Shown here: positions 1-8,665 of the stretch, piece by piece
Layout: each line of letters opens with the position of its first letter
Numbering within the stretch: the stretch's first letter is position 1
From: Bacteroidales bacterium
GTDB lineage: Bacteria > Bacteroidota > Bacteroidia > Bacteroidales > Muribaculaceae
Direction of reading: 5' to 3'
NCBI GenBank assembly: GCA_030524765.1
Contig: JAUNGA010000006.1
Location: 1 to 57,233 of the forward strand
DNA: 57,233 nucleotides
The notes under the pieces: model-generated
Seen by the model: only the letters and a program-made list of their open reading frames with translations
What the model was told of the DNA's origin: nothing
Databases searched by the model: none
Position numbers and translations under genes: made by a program

Positions 1-304
1 TCCAGCTCTCTTTTTCAACCCTTATGCTGTCCCAGCATGCTCCGGTCTCTCCATTGCAAGGGAGCAGTGGAATCAAGGTTATGCCACAGAAGCAGCAATA
101 GCCTGTCTTGATCATGCCCGGAAAAATCGGTTGTTCAATGAAATTTATTCTTTTACGACGGTAGGCAACCATCGTTCAGAACGTGTAATGCAGAAGATCG
201 GAATGAGGCAAGAGGGATTTTTCTCTCATCCGTCATTGCCAAGAGGTCATAGACTGGGACCTCATGTACTTTATAAATTGGAATTATGCCCTACATATCA
301 ATAG
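1..304 (+). CDS. GNAT N-acetyltransferase (RimJ/RimL-like), 3' part only
   Basis: The open frame begins at base 2 and runs 100 codons to a TAG at 302-304; the start lies outside the window. The visible part contains the acetyl-CoA binding signature of RimJ/RimL-type GNATs (QGYATEAA), followed by the typical TVGNHRSERVMQKIGM segment and a C-terminal beta strand that includes HVLYKLEL. Family members transfer an acetyl group from acetyl-CoA to an amine, such as a protein N-terminus or a small molecule; the substrate cannot be told here. It converges on the ATPase/HNH pair on the other strand. Family assignment is firm, the substrate is unknown. Confidence 0.85.
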   Translation, partial: PALFFNPYAVPACSGLSIAREQWNQGYATEAAIACLDHARKNRLFNEIYSFTTVGNHRSERVMQKIGMRQEGFFSHPSLPRGHRLGPHVLYKLELCPTYQ

Positions 305-362
305 AACGCTGAGCCTTGACCTCCGGACAAAAGAAAGGGCTTATCGGGCGATTGTCGGCGGC

Positions 363-1346
363 TCACAGTTTTACGCCTATCTGCTTTAACAGATCCGACT
401 TCAGTTTGCTTAAAGGCCGGTCCAGGAATCTGTCGGGGTCAGGCTCTGCGCCAAAAAGAATGCGATAGACATCCGATTTGGTCAGGTTGCCGATACTGTT
501 TTTGAACAGGTCGTCGAGAAGTGACGACACATATCCGTCGGGATATGCATCGTGGAAGTCCATGATATCCTTTACCTCAAGCGGCTCGTGTAGCGCATAT
601 GCCTCCTCGAGAGCCAGGTCGGTGATTGTTTTGTCGATCTTGCTGCCACGGACACGGTCAATGCACAGCTTCCACTCCGATGTGTCTGTGGCTGCCTTTG
701 TCACTCTGAAAGAAAAGGCTGATGAATCCGGTTCATTGACATATGGATGGATATGGGTGTCAAGACTCATGTTTGTCGCTCCTTTTACCGAACTGTTACA
801 TATCGAGCAGCTGGGTATGAGGTTATATAGATTGAGCGAGAGCAGCGGATAAGCCGACTTCGGAAACCAATGGTCGAATTGCGGTCGGGCGATCATGCGG
901 GTCTCGCCTTTCTCATCACATGATTCTATTGTAAAGATATATTGCCGGTTGCAATATGTGCAGGTATTCCGCCCGGTGGTTCCGGCAAGCCAGTAGGCCG
1001 TCTCCTTGCCGTTGTTGCCGTTGAAAACGCCATCATAATTAAATAGGATCTCGATTGTCTTCAACGATGGTCTGCTTTTCTTTTTCAGCCGTTGCAGATT
1101 TGCCCATATTTCCCCGGCAAGCTTATATGATGCCCGTGGCTCCTCGATCAGGAGCTGCTCGAGAACCGATGTGTCGGGCTGTTTCGTTTTCCATTTGGGC
1201 AGGAGAATATCCAATGCCTCCGGTTTTAAGTTATATTTTGTGCCTTTGTGTGTTCTTCCTTTCATGATACGTTTTACCAATCCCGGAAGAATACGGTCAA
1301 CATATTCCCGGCAAATCTTATTATTGTGTAGATTCAATCGCAACAT
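363..1346 (-). CDS. HNH endonuclease, PtuB-like partner of the upstream ATPase
   Basis: 327 residues. A zinc-knuckle HNH domain lies in the middle: C129-x2-C132 (CTYCNRQY), the catalytic D158-H159 pair (PQFDHWFPKS), N175 and C180-x2-C183 followed by N184 (IPSCSICNSS). This is the layout of HNH nucleases that cut DNA with one metal ion. The N-terminal 120 residues are basic and helical; the C-terminal 130 residues are unassigned. Its ATG shares one base with the TGA of the ATPase (TGATG), so the two are probably translationally coupled. An ABC-type ATPase followed by an HNH nuclease is the Septu (PtuA/PtuB) arrangement, also found as an effector pair in some retrons. No reverse transcriptase or retron RNA is visible here. 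A role in phage defence is inference from architecture. Confidence 0.8.
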   Translation of the reverse strand: MLRLNLHNNKICREYVDRILPGLVKRIMKGRTHKGTKYNLKPEALDILLPKWKTKQPDTSVLEQLLIEEPRASYKLAGEIWANLQRLKKKSRPSLKTIEILFNYDGVFNGNNGKETAYWLAGTTGRNTCTYCNRQYIFTIESCDEKGETRMIARPQFDHWFPKSAYPLLSLNLYNLIPSCSICNSSVKGATNMSLDTHIHPYVNEPDSSAFSFRVTKAATDTSEWKLCIDRVRGSKIDKTITDLALEEAYALHEPLEVKDIMDFHDAYPDGYVSSLLDDLFKNSIGNLTKSDVYRILFGAEPDPDRFLDRPLSKLKSDLLKQIGVKL

Positions 1347-3739
1347 CAGCAGTTTTTCAATCTGTGGAGTTCTTCCTCAAGTTCTTTAATTCGTGCGGCA
1401 CGGCGTTCTTCCTCGGTCCGGGCAAACACCTTTTCCAGTTCCATCATCAGAACGGATCTCACTAACGGTTCATCAATGACAGAGATCCTTTTTCTGAGTT
1501 TGTCTTCAGAAAAATCGAGATTGAACGCGTCATAATCCAGAAACGATTTTTTGCTTTTATCGTGGCTGATATATCTGCGGGCGAATGAATAGGCGTCAGT
1601 CTCATTGCCAATTATGCCGTCGATAAACTTCGGCCAATCTTCTTTGTCGGTCGATCTGTCATCATGTGGCCGATATGCCGCCAGATAATTTTTATGTATC
1701 TGAAGGCATGCCATAAGGTGGCCGATTTCCCATTGCGCAAAATCTCCCTGCGAGCCGTGAGACAAGAAGAAGCTGTCTTTAAGAATCTCGTGGATATTAC
1801 CACAGAATGTTTTCAGTTTTCTGTCAGCCGGGCAGCCGTCTTTTGTCAGAGCCAGAACGTTTCCTTTGGGGATGTCTGACAGCACATATGGCGAATGAGT
1901 GACCAGAAGCAAATGCATAGCCTTGATATTGCACAGATTAAGCTGTTTGATTCCGTCCAGCAATTGTCGTATGAATTTCTGCTGCAGCTCCGGATGAAAA
2001 TACAATTCGATTTCCTCCAATATGATGAAGACATTGCGGTATGGAATCCGATAAGGGTCGCTCTTGTCATCTGCCACCGATTCGAGATTGTTGAGATGAT
2101 ACAGGATTGAGCTGATTGCAAATATCTGCTGCTTCTCCCCCGAACTCAATGTCTCGAAGTCGATCTCTATATTGTCGGCAGAGATTTCGCGGATCTGCAA
2201 GCTTGTCGTGAGGAAAGGCGGTGGCATCAGCGTCTGATTTACAATCTCGGCCTTCAGAGCCGAACGCAAAAAATCACGGGATTTGCGATATGTCGGGAAT
2301 ACCCGGTCTCTCCATAGCCGTTCGATTTCCTCAAATGGCACGACAGTCTGACGCCTGTCTGTGCCGAGGAAATCGGAATAGACATCATATATGAGATAGG
2401 CCAGAGTCTGTCGTATCTTGCGTGTGACGTGCGAGAGATCTTTTATCTGCGAATTCACTATGTCTTTGACCAGCTCGGGGTTAAACACATCGCTTGTCTC
2501 TTTCAGCAGGTCATAATCTTTGCGATGCTGCCTGTATGTATATGAGATCTTCAATGTCTTGTAGACAAGATATTCAATCGCAGACTCATAGTGCGGTTTG
2601 CTGCTGAACACGGTGAGATCATGACCTGCGGCATCTCCCCACATATCGACTATAATCGATTTGATGACTTCATATCCTTTTTCCTGCAGATTGCCGAACT
2701 CAAGATATTTGCGGATTGCTTTTATGCCGTAATCCTTTTTGACTGCCGGTCTGACAGACAGTCCGACAGCCTCCAGATGGTCATTTATCTTCCTGGATTC
2801 CTTGTTTCTGATCAGAAGCGAGATCAGACGCTCCCGGGCAAGATCATTCTCATTGTTTATGTCTATGTTTCCTTCGTGTCTGAATGGCGTTATTACCATC
2901 GGGGTCTGATAACCGTCATTCTTATGAAACAGGCCGTTGAGCCAACAACGCTGTTCCGGATTGAATTTCTCATCAGGATAGCTGGCTCTTACAAGCTGTT
3001 CTTTTTCATCAGGATCACATTCATTCCTGAAATCATTTGAATTATAAGCGTATAATGAATAGTTTGAGACCAGAGTATAGAAAAAGTGGTCGAACAGACG
3101 TCTCAGCTCCGCCTCATCACACCGGCCCTTAAGTCTTAGCCGGCTTGACTCTCCATTCTGATTTATGCCGAACAGAGCATATTCCCGGCGACCTGAGCCA
3201 TTCTGTCTTATATCTCCGCATAGAAACAGTTCGACATCATGATTGGCTATGCTCAGGTGGTAAAGGTGATTGTCTGACACGTACCACAGATCTCCGCTGA
3301 CACCGTCAATGAAATGTAATCTTTCCGAAGCTTTGCCGAATTTCCATTCTCCGAATGTAGCGGCTGCAAAATTGTTTATCAGCCTCATGATAAACTCGAC
3401 GATGCTGCTTTTACCTGATCCGTTCTGGCCCACTATCGCGCTTATCTGGATATGAGGCTTCTCCGATGCATCGTCTACCATATAGTCATCATACAGGCAA
3501 TTCAGGTCGTGACGGTCAGAGCTTACGGTCTCGTCGCTCTCAACCGAATATCCATCCAGCAGATAATATATGGTCCCCGGAATCAGTTTTCGTTTCCCGG
3601 TACTTTCATTAGAGTTGCATCTTACAGCGACAATTGCGAAAGACGCATCGATATCGGCCAACGGGTTTATGCCGCACAACCTTTTGGCCGGGCGTTCGGT
3701 GTCGATTATTTCTGATTTATCGGTAATTGACATACGCAT
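1346..3739 (-). CDS. ABC/SMC-type AAA ATPase, PtuA-like
   Basis: About 797 residues from the ATG at 3739. An in-frame TTG at 3769 exists, but it lies inside the predicted -7 box, so translation more likely starts at 3739 or 3733. Counting from that upstream TTG as residue 1, the motifs are: Walker A GQNGSGKSS (114-122), a PFRHEGNIDINNE segment (295-307), ABC signature LSSGEKQQ (541-548), Walker B IILEEIELYFHP (582-593) and H-loop LVTHSP (622-627). A long helical insertion separates Walker A from the signature, as in AAA_15/AAA_21 'overcoming lysogenization defect' type ATPases, and the last 25 residues are a charged helix. It is longer than typical PtuA (about 500 residues). It overlaps the HNH gene by one base. 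A nucleotide-gated sensor controlling the nuclease is inferred. Confidence 0.8.
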   Translation of the reverse strand: MRMSITDKSEIIDTERPAKRLCGINPLADIDASFAIVAVRCNSNESTGKRKLIPGTIYYLLDGYSVESDETVSSDRHDLNCLYDDYMVDDASEKPHIQISAIVGQNGSGKSSIVEFIMRLINNFAAATFGEWKFGKASERLHFIDGVSGDLWYVSDNHLYHLSIANHDVELFLCGDIRQNGSGRREYALFGINQNGESSRLRLKGRCDEAELRRLFDHFFYTLVSNYSLYAYNSNDFRNECDPDEKEQLVRASYPDEKFNPEQRCWLNGLFHKNDGYQTPMVITPFRHEGNIDINNENDLARERLISLLIRNKESRKINDHLEAVGLSVRPAVKKDYGIKAIRKYLEFGNLQEKGYEVIKSIIVDMWGDAAGHDLTVFSSKPHYESAIEYLVYKTLKISYTYRQHRKDYDLLKETSDVFNPELVKDIVNSQIKDLSHVTRKIRQTLAYLIYDVYSDFLGTDRRQTVVPFEEIERLWRDRVFPTYRKSRDFLRSALKAEIVNQTLMPPPFLTTSLQIREISADNIEIDFETLSSGEKQQIFAISSILYHLNNLESVADDKSDPYRIPYRNVFIILEEIELYFHPELQQKFIRQLLDGIKQLNLCNIKAMHLLLVTHSPYVLSDIPKGNVLALTKDGCPADRKLKTFCGNIHEILKDSFFLSHGSQGDFAQWEIGHLMACLQIHKNYLAAYRPHDDRSTDKEDWPKFIDGIIGNETDAYSFARRYISHDKSKKSFLDYDAFNLDFSEDKLRKRISVIDEPLVRSVLMMELEKVFARTEEERRAARIKELEEELHRLKNC

Positions 3740-3766
3740 AGATAGCATTAGAGTGGTTTGCTGCTG

Positions 3767-3774
3767 CAAATATA
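3767..3774 (-). promoter_or_regulatory. Bacteroidetes -7 box upstream of the ATPase/HNH pair
   Basis: On the minus strand the sequence reads TATATTTG, an exact match to the TAnnTTTG -7 element of the Bacteroidetes primary sigma factor. Transcription should begin about 5-8 nt downstream, near 3760, giving a short leader to the ATG at 3739. This decides the start codon of the ATPase. A clear -33 TTTG is not seen at the ideal distance. Confidence 0.5.
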
Positions 3775-3821
3775 GTCAATTAACTGATAATTCCATAATC
3801 TATGATGTCATTGCGCGGGTA

Positions 3822-4652
3822 TTATTTCTCGACCGTTGCAGTGACTGCGAATGAGCCCCCCATCGGTATAGACTCCCATCCCTCTCTTGAATGGAAATAA
3901 GTATGCCCAGCCATAATGTTGGATTTTATTGAGATAGATTTATCCCCCATTGGTTCAAGAAATTCGAATTCTATCATTTTGTCGCCCTCTATCATCACCG
4001 GGTCAGGCAAGGTATATTCAAATCTGCCGTTTTCGTTAAGTTCAGTCTCTGAATATATGAATATTACGGGAGGCCGATTTTCGATAACCCAATCGCTGCC
4101 GATTTTTTCATAGACATTCAGGCGAAAAGGCATACGTGTCACACAGTTGTCACGTTGTATCCATCCCATGCTTACAGATGTGATCCATGCGCGTTTTGGC
4201 ACATTTATCCTTACCCCGACTCCGCATCCCTCTTGTTTCCCTGAGGCGATTCCGATCTCGACCGGACCGCTCATAGCGGTGCGTCCGAATGTCTTCACTA
4301 TAGTCTTTTGAGGTATGACCACTACTTCCTGAAGCGAGTAAGTCTTTTCAGTCAAAATTATGTTGAGAGAATCATTGCCGATATTTCTTATCGGCACAAG
4401 AAAATCCTCATATCCAAGGCTGGAGAATGAAAGAGTGTCGTTATGCAGCGACCTGTCGAGCGGAAAGGTGAAAAATCCATCGTAATCAGTCAATGTCCCG
4501 ACAGGTTTATTCAAAACTTTTATTGCTGCATAAGGTATGCTTTCTCCGTTTTCGGCAGTTACACGTCCTACCGCGATGCTCGGTTGGGCGGCCGCATTGC
4601 TGACGCATAAGGTAGCTAATGATATTGAATATATTATCCGCAAAACGTTCAT
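3822..4652 (-). CDS. Exported protein with carboxypeptidase-regulatory-like domain
   Basis: 276 residues. A signal peptide covers about residues 1-22 (MNVLRIIYSISLATLC then SNAAAQ). Residues 24-110 look like a CarboxypepD_reg-like beta-sandwich: VGRVTAENGESIPYAAIKV, then GTLTDYDGFFTFPL and the LSFSSLGYE segment. Such domains start many Bacteroidetes TonB-dependent proteins, but no plug or barrel follows here. The C-terminal part (about 120-276) is beta-rich with aromatic strands and has no family I recognise. It begins 29 nt after the ThuA-like gene, in the same direction, so the two are probably cotranscribed. Likely periplasmic or surface exposed; function unknown. Confidence 0.7.
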   Translation of the reverse strand: MNVLRIIYSISLATLCVSNAAAQPSIAVGRVTAENGESIPYAAIKVLNKPVGTLTDYDGFFTFPLDRSLHNDTLSFSSLGYEDFLVPIRNIGNDSLNIILTEKTYSLQEVVVIPQKTIVKTFGRTAMSGPVEIGIASGKQEGCGVGVRINVPKRAWITSVSMGWIQRDNCVTRMPFRLNVYEKIGSDWVIENRPPVIFIYSETELNENGRFEYTLPDPVMIEGDKMIEFEFLEPMGDKSISIKSNIMAGHTYFHSREGWESIPMGGSFAVTATVEK

Positions 4653-4681
4653 AAGGCTATCGGTCTATAATTTTGAGCCGG

Positions 4682-5494
4682 CTACTTTTCGAAAGGATTA
4701 CCGGTCGGATCGAGGCTGACAATATAGCGGAATGCATTAAGAGTCAGCAGATTTTGCGTGGCGTCGGTGAATTCGCGGTCGCCGTGGCCATAGTTGAGAT
4801 AGACCATGCGGTATTTTTTGTTGCGCCAGACGACTGGAAAGTCGCCCGAATTGATGATGTCTTTTATGCCGAGAGGATAGTTTTTAGGCGATATTGAGGC
4901 GAGAATCTCGACATCGCGATTGAGACGGGGCGAAGGGTTCCACTGATACCATTCGCTCTCGGGCGCGACAAACGTGGCGGGTATGTTGCGTGTGACAGGG
5001 CTGTCGGTGTTGTCAACGTCGAGCAGTACGCATTGGGGCGGCCAGTTGTTGCAGTAGAATTGTCCGCAGCCGAGAAACCGGTTGAGCCATGGCCAATGTG
5101 TGTCATTGTCGTTGTAGGCGGCGGCATGGAATCCGAGCCATCCTCCGCCATGTTCCATATATTGCTCCATGGCCTGTCGCTCGGCCCCCGGTGCGGGAGT
5201 GATGTTGACGACGATGACGATGCTGTACTCTTTGAGTCTCTCGTAGGGATAGTCGGCCAGCGATGTGGTCCGGTCGAGTATGTAACCCTCGCCATAGGTG
5301 AGGCGATGGAAAAATTCAATGGCCTGACGGGCGAACTGGACGTGTGCCTCCTCGGCGGTGTCTGAGTAGTAGATGAGCGCTTTGAATCTGGGGGCACGGG
5401 CGTAGTTGGCCGGATAAGCGCTGTCCTGCGCTGTGCAGATGAGCGCTGACAGCAGCGTCGTGAATAGAATCAGGATAGATCTGATGTTTCTCAT
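4682..5494 (-). CDS. ThuA-like domain protein, exported
   Basis: 270 residues with a signal peptide (MRNIRSILILFTTLLSALIC). The mature part is a single ThuA domain, a class I glutamine amidotransferase-like fold lacking the amidotransferase chemistry: KALIYYSDTAEEAHVQFARQ at the first strand/helix, a central GGGWLGFHAAAYND segment (about residues 136-149), the WPWLNRFLGC stretch, and PVVWRNKKYRMVYLNYGHG near the end. Family members occur in carbohydrate utilisation loci, originally named for trehalose utilisation, and their biochemical role is poorly defined. It lies between the GH20 enzyme and the beta-sandwich protein in the same orientation, so a role in glycan use is plausible. Confidence 0.85.
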   Translation of the reverse strand: MRNIRSILILFTTLLSALICTAQDSAYPANYARAPRFKALIYYSDTAEEAHVQFARQAIEFFHRLTYGEGYILDRTTSLADYPYERLKEYSIVIVVNITPAPGAERQAMEQYMEHGGGWLGFHAAAYNDNDTHWPWLNRFLGCGQFYCNNWPPQCVLLDVDNTDSPVTRNIPATFVAPESEWYQWNPSPRLNRDVEILASISPKNYPLGIKDIINSGDFPVVWRNKKYRMVYLNYGHGDREFTDATQNLLTLNAFRYIVSLDPTGNPFEK

Positions 5495-5566
5495 TTCAGC
5501 AGTATTGGTCCCGGATCGGGGAATATACGGATATATCGTCTGTGTCTTCTTGAATTTCAGATGCCT

Positions 5567-5585
5567 GACGGCTTGATAGGCCGTC
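5567..5585. other. Small hairpin between GH20 and ThuA-like genes
   Basis: GACGGC (5567-5572) and GCCGTC (5580-5585) form a perfect 6-bp stem with a 7-nt loop in the 116-nt gap after the GH20 stop. No T-run follows on the minus strand, so it is at best an RNA processing or weak pausing structure. Confidence 0.3.
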
Positions 5586-5610
5586 GCGCACCATGGCGTA
5601 CGTCAATCTG

Positions 5611-7863
5611 TCACAGCTCGAGGATTGATGTCACGCTCGCCGCGGGGCCGTTGAACAGTCGGGCGCATATACGTGTGCCGGCGGGGGCGTCAAACGGGCC
5701 GGTGTAGAGCCGGCTGTCGGCATCCGGTTCAGAGCCGTCGGTGGTATAGCGTATCTCGCCGAGGCCATAGGCGTCGTTCATCTCGATCTTGCCGTCGTTG
5801 AGACGTATGCCGGGCTGACGCAGCCAGTGGTCGGTGCCCTCGGCGCCCCAGCGGGCCATCTCGGCTGTCAGAGTGCCGAAATACTCACTGTCGCTCAGGG
5901 TCTCGCCCTTGTTGTGCGCCCGTTCGGCCAGGCCGAGCATACGGGGCAGTATATAGCGTTCGATCATGCCGCGCGAGCGCACGGTCTCGGCAAACAGATG
6001 GCCCGATATGCCGGCCACGTTGGCCTGGACCTCGGCCGGTGCCTGACACAGCTGGTCGACAGTGGCGTGCAACGGTCTGAACTCGTCGACGATACCGCCC
6101 CATGTGAGTCCCGGTTCCTCGGGGTGAGTGGTCGGTGTCTGGTCAAAGTAGAGATAATCGACATTGCTGAGTATCAGCGGATACCCCTGGGCGGCAATGC
6201 GTCTGCCATAATCGCCTGCGTTGGTCCAGCAGTTTACTGCGGCGACGTGTGGCCTGACGGCCTCGTTGTAGGCGTCCGGATGGCCGAGCGCGATCTCTTG
6301 CCAGCCGGCGATCCTGATGCCGTGGCGTGCGGCTATACCGGCCACCCGCTCGACAAAATATGCATGCAGGTCGCGCTGGTGAGTCATGCCCTTTTCGGCC
6401 ATCAGGCTGTTGGCGGCGTCGCTGCCGTCCCATGCATGTGCGGGCACCTCGTCGCCGCCGATATGCAGCGCGCGCAGGGGCACGCCGGCCCGGGCATAGG
6501 TATTGACGAGCGATCCCATCACGATGTCCCAGAATCTGTATGGCCCGTCGATGGCCGGATTCATCAGGTTGTCGTGAAAGTCCTGAGCCGTGGTATAACG
6601 TGATGTGTCGCCGTCGTGTATCAGCCTGAGCGATGCGTCGCCGGTGGTGCGGTAGCGGTGTTCCATGGCGCGGATGGCCGCACGGCTGTGGCCGGGCGTG
6701 TCAAACTCGGGTATTATGTCGATGCCGGCCTTACGGGCATAGCGCAGCAGGTCGACAAACTCGTCCACGGTATAATACCCGTTGGCCGGGGTGACAGTCG
6801 ATGTGGGGTCACCGTCGCCGCTATATATCTGCTTGAGGAAAGGCTGATTGTCGTCGGTGCAGTAGCCCCGCCGGGCGCCCACCGAGGTCAGCTCGGGCAA
6901 TTCGGGTATCTCGATGCGCCAGCCCTCGTCGTCGCCGACATGGAAGTGCAGCACGTTCAGGCCATAGCGGGCCATCAGGTCAATGATACGTTTCATATCG
7001 TCGGCCGGGGTGAAATTGCGTGCGACATCGATCATCATACCGCGATAAGACATGTCGGCCCAGTCTTCGAGAGATGCGGCGGGCACCATGCCGGCGGCAT
7101 CTGTGGCATCATCGATCCGTCGCATCAGACCGGCCACAACAGCGTCGGGTGTGTCGCTGTTGGTATAGACCGTCAGTTCGGGACCGTCGATTTCGGCCCG
7201 CCAGTAGTCGTGACGCGAATCGTCGGTTTTTATCACCTTGACCCGGTCGGCTGCAGGACGATGCACGCGCCGCCCGTGGGTTTTGATCGATTTGAGAGTA
7301 GGGATGCCGTTGTAAGGGGCCGGACGCAGGCTGCTGCGCAGGCTGTCGTTGATGACAAACGCTTCTGGCCCGTAGATCATACGGTCGTCGACGCCGTCTG
7401 GCCCCGGCACGGCGTATTGCGGACGGTCGGCCACAATCGATTTGCGCACATTGCGGGCACTGACCGGCTTGCCGTCGGCCACGAGATGCATGCCGTCGGG
7501 CCTATACGAGATGTTGCGCAGCGATCCGTCAGTCACGAGATCTATGACCACGGGCACGTCGGGGCCTGCCTCGGCAAATCGGGCTGAGGCCACGGCATAA
7601 TATCCCGGCAGCAGTTCGATAACGGTGTCAGAGGGGTTGACGGGATGCATTCCGCGCTTGAAAGCACAAAAGGCCAGACGTTCAAAGGGGGCGTCGGCAT
7701 TGACCGTAAAACGTTGCACATATGTGTGGCCGTCGCGGGCGTCAGAACGGTTGCCCAGTGTCTCCCATGTGATGATGTTTTCGGCAGAAACATTCTGTGT
7801 TACGCCCATACAGGCCGCAACAGCAAGAAATGACAGGAATTTCGGTGTCATCATATAAATCAA
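5611..7863 (-). CDS. GH20 beta-N-acetylhexosaminidase
   Basis: 750 residues from the first ATG; MMTPKF at 7854 is an equally good start and is followed by a signal peptide ending near NVSA. Residues about 170-270 form the GH20 N-terminal domain, and the TIM barrel starts at SYRGMMIDVARNF (272-284), with HVGDDEGWRIEIPELP (308-323) and IDIIPEFDTPGH (381-392). The catalytic D471-E472 pair lies in HIGGDEVP, as needed for substrate-assisted cleavage of terminal GlcNAc or GalNAc. The C-terminus (about 690-750) resembles the chitobiase C-terminal beta domain (IRYTTDGSEPDADSRLYTGP). Probably periplasmic or surface attached, releasing amino sugars from host or dietary glycans. It has its own promoter and leads a unit with the ThuA-like and beta-sandwich genes. 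Confidence 0.93.
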   Translation of the reverse strand: MIYMMTPKFLSFLAVAACMGVTQNVSAENIITWETLGNRSDARDGHTYVQRFTVNADAPFERLAFCAFKRGMHPVNPSDTVIELLPGYYAVASARFAEAGPDVPVVIDLVTDGSLRNISYRPDGMHLVADGKPVSARNVRKSIVADRPQYAVPGPDGVDDRMIYGPEAFVINDSLRSSLRPAPYNGIPTLKSIKTHGRRVHRPAADRVKVIKTDDSRHDYWRAEIDGPELTVYTNSDTPDAVVAGLMRRIDDATDAAGMVPAASLEDWADMSYRGMMIDVARNFTPADDMKRIIDLMARYGLNVLHFHVGDDEGWRIEIPELPELTSVGARRGYCTDDNQPFLKQIYSGDGDPTSTVTPANGYYTVDEFVDLLRYARKAGIDIIPEFDTPGHSRAAIRAMEHRYRTTGDASLRLIHDGDTSRYTTAQDFHDNLMNPAIDGPYRFWDIVMGSLVNTYARAGVPLRALHIGGDEVPAHAWDGSDAANSLMAEKGMTHQRDLHAYFVERVAGIAARHGIRIAGWQEIALGHPDAYNEAVRPHVAAVNCWTNAGDYGRRIAAQGYPLILSNVDYLYFDQTPTTHPEEPGLTWGGIVDEFRPLHATVDQLCQAPAEVQANVAGISGHLFAETVRSRGMIERYILPRMLGLAERAHNKGETLSDSEYFGTLTAEMARWGAEGTDHWLRQPGIRLNDGKIEMNDAYGLGEIRYTTDGSEPDADSRLYTGPFDAPAGTRICARLFNGPAASVTSILEL

Positions 7864-7918
7864 AAATATTCGACAATCGCCTTCCGAACGATTACCAAGG
7901 TGCTTTTAGGACTATGCA

Positions 7919-7949
7919 CAAAAGTAGCCATTATTTTCTGATAATGCAA
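7919..7949 (-). promoter_or_regulatory. Promoter of the GH20 unit
   Basis: On the minus strand TTG (7949-7947) is followed after exactly 20 nt by TACTTTTG (7926-7919), matching the Bacteroidetes -33/-7 consensus. The predicted start site is near 7912, about 50-60 nt before the GH20 start codon. Confidence 0.65.
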
Positions 7950-7981
7950 GACCTTTGTCGTTGTGTTTTTCTATGATGGCC

Positions 7982-8665
7982 CTAAGACCTCAGAATCAGC
8001 ATATACCCGAATCCCCGCTGATTGATTATGGAGATCGAGGGATCGTGGCGCAGAGCCCGGCGCAGTTTGTGGATATAGCCGTGAAGAGAGTTGCGGTTGC
8101 TCGGGTCATCGCGTTGCCATATGGCTATCATCAGTTCGGAGGCATCGACGGTTCTGCCGATATTGGTGGCCAGTCGTTCGAGTATCTTGGCTTCAAAGTG
8201 AGATAAATCTTTTTCCGCGTCGCCGAATGACAATGTCTGGGCAGTCACATTAAAGGTATAGCGGCCTATCGCAAACCGTATGTCTTCGCCTCGGCTGTTC
8301 CCGGATCTGCGCAACAGGGCCTTTATCCTCACGATGAGTTCGCGGAGTTCAAACGGTTTTCTGATATAGTCGTTGGCTCCGATTTCGAACCCCGTCTCCA
8401 CATCGTCGATTGTACTCTTGGCCGTGAGGAACAGCAATGGCACAGTCGATGAGAGCTTCCTGATCTGCTTTCCCATCGTGAATCCGTCCATACGGGGCAT
8501 CATGACATCGGCAACCACAATATCGGCACCTTCTGACCTGTATTTCTCAAGGCCCTCGACACCGTCTGCGGCAGTGACCACATCATAGCCCTGGCCACGC
8601 AGAGTGTCGGCTACAATCAGCGACAGATCTGCCTCGTCCTCGACAAATAGTATCTTATTGCTCAT
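7982..8665 (-). CDS. OmpR-family response regulator
   Basis: 227 residues. The receiver domain has the acidic pair E9/D10, phosphoacceptor D53 (VVADVMMPRMD), T81 (FLTAKS) and K103 (IRKPFELREL). A winged-helix Trans_reg_C domain follows (about 130-225) with LSHFEAKILERLA, the recognition region SLHGYIHKLRRALR and the terminal INQRGFGYML hairpin. The start codon overlaps the end of the kinase gene by 11 nt, so the two are coexpressed. Its likely target is the 18-bp direct repeat between the kinase gene and the divergent outer-membrane gene. The overall type resembles the Bacteroides RprXY system, though orthology cannot be settled from sequence reading alone. Confidence 0.93.
   Translation of the reverse strand: MSNKILFVEDEADLSLIVADTLRGQGYDVVTAADGVEGLEKYRSEGADIVVADVMMPRMDGFTMGKQIRKLSSTVPLLFLTAKSTIDDVETGFEIGANDYIRKPFELRELIVRIKALLRRSGNSRGEDIRFAIGRYTFNVTAQTLSFGDAEKDLSHFEAKILERLATNIGRTVDASELMIAIWQRDDPSNRNSLHGYIHKLRRALRHDPSISIINQRGFGYMLILRS

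Noticed and set aside
363..3739. Retron-associated version of the ATPase/HNH pair
   Set aside because: No reverse transcriptase gene or retron-like inverted-repeat RNA is present within the window on either side of the pair.
3740..3769. TTG at 3769 as the start of the ATPase
   Set aside because: It lies within the predicted -7 box TATATTTG and would therefore be upstream of the transcription start.
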